Below, piece by piece: positions 4,325 to 5,507 of a stretch of 5,507 bases of DNA; within the stretch, counting starts at the first letter, position 1; each line of letters begins with the position of its first letter. Origin of the DNA: Peptococcaceae bacterium (lineage in GTDB: Bacteria; Bacillota; Dehalobacteriia; UBA4068; UBA4997); assembly GCA_019421315.1 (NCBI GenBank), contig JAHZFN010000028.1:1-5507 (forward strand), read 5' to 3'. Under the pieces are notes generated by a model. The model was not told the origin of the DNA. It made no database searches and saw nothing but the letters and a program-made list of their open reading frames with translations. Position numbers and translations under genes: made by a program.

Positions 4325-5356
4325 TTATTTTTCGCTCATTTCGGCACGGCGCATAATCATCTGGGCGGCAATGCTGACGGCAATTTCCGCCGGCGTTTCG
4401 GACTTAATATCCAAACCGATGGGCGTGGTAATGCGTTTCAAATCCTCGTCCGTAAAGCCTTTTTCTTTCAGGCGGGCAAAAACAGCCTTGGTTTTTCTGG
4501 CGCTACCTATAACACCGATGTAGTAAGCGGGGGTTTTCAGAACTTTTTCCTGCACCAGCTGGTCGTCCTTATGACCTCTGGTCATCACCACCGCAAAGTC
4601 GTTTTCGTTGATATGCAGAATTTCGTTAAGATCGTTGAAATCGCCGCAGACGGTTTGTTCGGCATCGGGGAAAAGCTCCGGTTTGGTAAATTCTTTGCGG
4701 TCATCCATAACGACACAGTGAAAATGAACCCTGGTTAAAGTGGGAACCAGCTCCTGCGCCACATGACCGCCGCCGAAAATGTAAACCTTGCCCGCTTTTA
4801 CCAAAGGTTCAATTTGGAATTTGCGGTCGCCGACGGTTCTCTGCTCCGGTTTATGGCTCAGGTTTGCCGTTAATTGGGCAGCTTCCTCCGCCGAACCGTC
4901 AAAGCCCAGCAAGCCCTTGCTTTGGCTGTATGCAATCAGGCCTGTGTGGCAGTCGGGCGTAATTTCCGTAAACAGCCAAGACTGCTCTCTTTCCTTTTGC
5001 ATTTTCATTATGGCATTCAGGATTTCCAATTCTTGCCTGTCGTCGGCGCTGAGATACTGGAACCAAATCAAAACGTCGCCGCCGCAGATCATGCCGATGT
5101 CGGCAACTTCGTTTGGTTTCAAACGGAAAAATTTGGTTTTGGATTTCTTTTCAGTCAAAACCTCGGCGGCAATTTGTTCGCTGTGGTATTCCACTGCGCC
5201 GCCTCCCACCGTTCCGATAACCCGTCCCGCTTTGGTGATGAGCATTTTTGCCCCCGTTCCCCTGGGCGTGGAACCGGAGCTGGCAACAACGGAAACCAGT
5301 ACCATATCGTTGCCCTGTTCAATTTGTTTTACCATTTCTTTAAAAAGATTTTTCAT
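4325..5356 (-). CDS. xdhC: XdhC/CoxI-family molybdenum hydroxylase maturation factor
   Basis: This 343-residue cytoplasmic protein belongs to the XdhC/CoxI family, whose studied members bind molybdenum cofactor, help its sulfuration and insert it into xanthine dehydrogenase-type enzymes. The N-terminal XdhC_CoxI domain (about 10-100) has the signature SSGSTPRGTGAKMLI at 26-40, the GTVGGGAVE turn at 48-56 and MICGGDV at 89-95, where C91 is a plausible ligand residue. The C-terminal half (about 188-335) is a Rossmann-like domain with YIFGGGHVAQEL at 192-203, MTRGHKDD at 258-265, YIGVIGSARK at 279-288 and a PIGLDI-x-S-ETPAEIAVSI block from 312. Both domains are complete and the length is usual. 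ATG follows a good ribosome binding site. It converges on the M23 gene, and no molybdenum enzyme is visible, so its partner probably lies beyond the right edge. A homologue serving selenium-dependent hydroxylases is also possible. Confidence 0.93.
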   Translation of the reverse strand: MKNLFKEMVKQIEQGNDMVLVSVVASSGSTPRGTGAKMLITKAGRVIGTVGGGAVEYHSEQIAAEVLTEKKSKTKFFRLKPNEVADIGMICGGDVLIWFQYLSADDRQELEILNAIMKMQKEREQSWLFTEITPDCHTGLIAYSQSKGLLGFDGSAEEAAQLTANLSHKPEQRTVGDRKFQIEPLVKAGKVYIFGGGHVAQELVPTLTRVHFHCVVMDDRKEFTKPELFPDAEQTVCGDFNDLNEILHINENDFAVVMTRGHKDDQLVQEKVLKTPAYYIGVIGSARKTKAVFARLKEKGFTDEDLKRITTPIGLDIKSETPAEIAVSIAAQMIMRRAEMSEK

Positions 5357-5362
5357 ATTATA

Positions 5363-5370
5363 TCACCTCA
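5363..5370 (-). promoter_or_regulatory. Ribosome binding site of xdhC
   Basis: On the minus strand TGAGGTGA lies 6 nt before the ATG at 5356-5354. It supports that start. The sequence just upstream of it is the 55-bp repeat, so the xdhC leader and probably its promoter lie within repeat sequence. Confidence 0.85.
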
Positions 5371-5371
5371 A

Positions 5372-5507
5372 ATTTTTTATTAGCCTCTCTATTAGTTAAA
5401 CTCCGTATTTATATCAGTTAAAATATGATAACTCGGCGAAGTTTTTTAATACATTTTTTATTAGCCTCTCTATTAGTTAAACTCCGTATTTATATCAGTT
5501 AAAATAT
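5372..5507. repeat. Exact 55-bp direct repeat, 81-bp period, reaching the window edge
   Basis: Bases 5372-5426 are identical to 5453-5507, separated by 26 unique bases (5427-5452). Left of the two copies the sequence differs; to the right the second copy runs into the window end, so the full repeat may be longer. Within each copy AGTTAAA occurs twice (5394-5400 and 5416-5422 in the first), 22 bp apart. The unit could be part of a longer 81-bp tandem array, and the first copy lies directly upstream of the xdhC ribosome binding site, where its promoter is expected. It is too long and AT-rich for a typical CRISPR repeat. Confidence 0.9.

Noticed and set aside
5372..5507. CRISPR array
   Set aside because: Only two copies, a 55-bp repeat with a 26-bp gap, very AT-rich, no palindromic repeat structure and no cas gene nearby.

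Overview
The window looks like chromosomal DNA from a low-to-moderate GC Firmicute (Bacillota), most likely Clostridia or Negativicutes; I cannot name the genus. The signs are strong AAGGAGG-type Shine-Dalgarno sites, a TTG start, a TTGACA-N17-TAGAAT promoter, AT-rich spacers with hairpin-plus-T-run terminators, and cell-wall proteins carrying G5, 3D and LysM-like domains. The order TatD-type DNase then YabE-like 3D protein matches the start of the Bacillus tatD-yabE-rnmV-ksgA cluster, but here it is not continued by rnmV or ksgA.

Layout: the last 18 codons of a TatD-family DNase (1-56) end at an intrinsic terminator (97-149). A long leader region follows, with four copies of a GCCTGCTA motif, a good promoter (274-302) and a 5' UTR of about 210 nt containing hairpins. 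It leads to a membrane-anchored G5/3D protein of the YabE/RpfB type (520-1521), closed by a strong terminator (1563-1588). A 614-bp spacer (1522-2135) separates it from a membrane-anchored M23 endopeptidase with LysM-like and G5 domains (2136-4079). A bidirectional terminator (4160-4192) separates that gene from a convergent XdhC-family gene on the minus strand (4325-5356). The window ends in an exact 55-bp direct repeat with an 81-bp period, upstream of xdhC.

The two wall genes probably act in the same process. Each has one membrane anchor, an extracellular G5 domain with the same MPAGT-x-NV-x-QEG signature, and a C-terminal catalytic domain: a 3D fold for glycan strands in one and an M23 metalloendopeptidase for peptide bridges in the other. 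XdhC is unrelated: it matures molybdenum hydroxylases of the xanthine dehydrogenase type, and its partner enzymes lie outside the window.

The most notable non-coding signal is in the 1522-2135 spacer. It holds a cluster of same-orientation DnaA boxes (two perfect, three with one mismatch, one with two), a perfect 16-bp palindrome resembling an NrdR box, and a 70-bp tract with 14% GC. This could be a replication origin, a DnaA-titrating cluster, or a DnaA-controlled promoter for the M23 gene. I found no demonstrably new protein system in the window.
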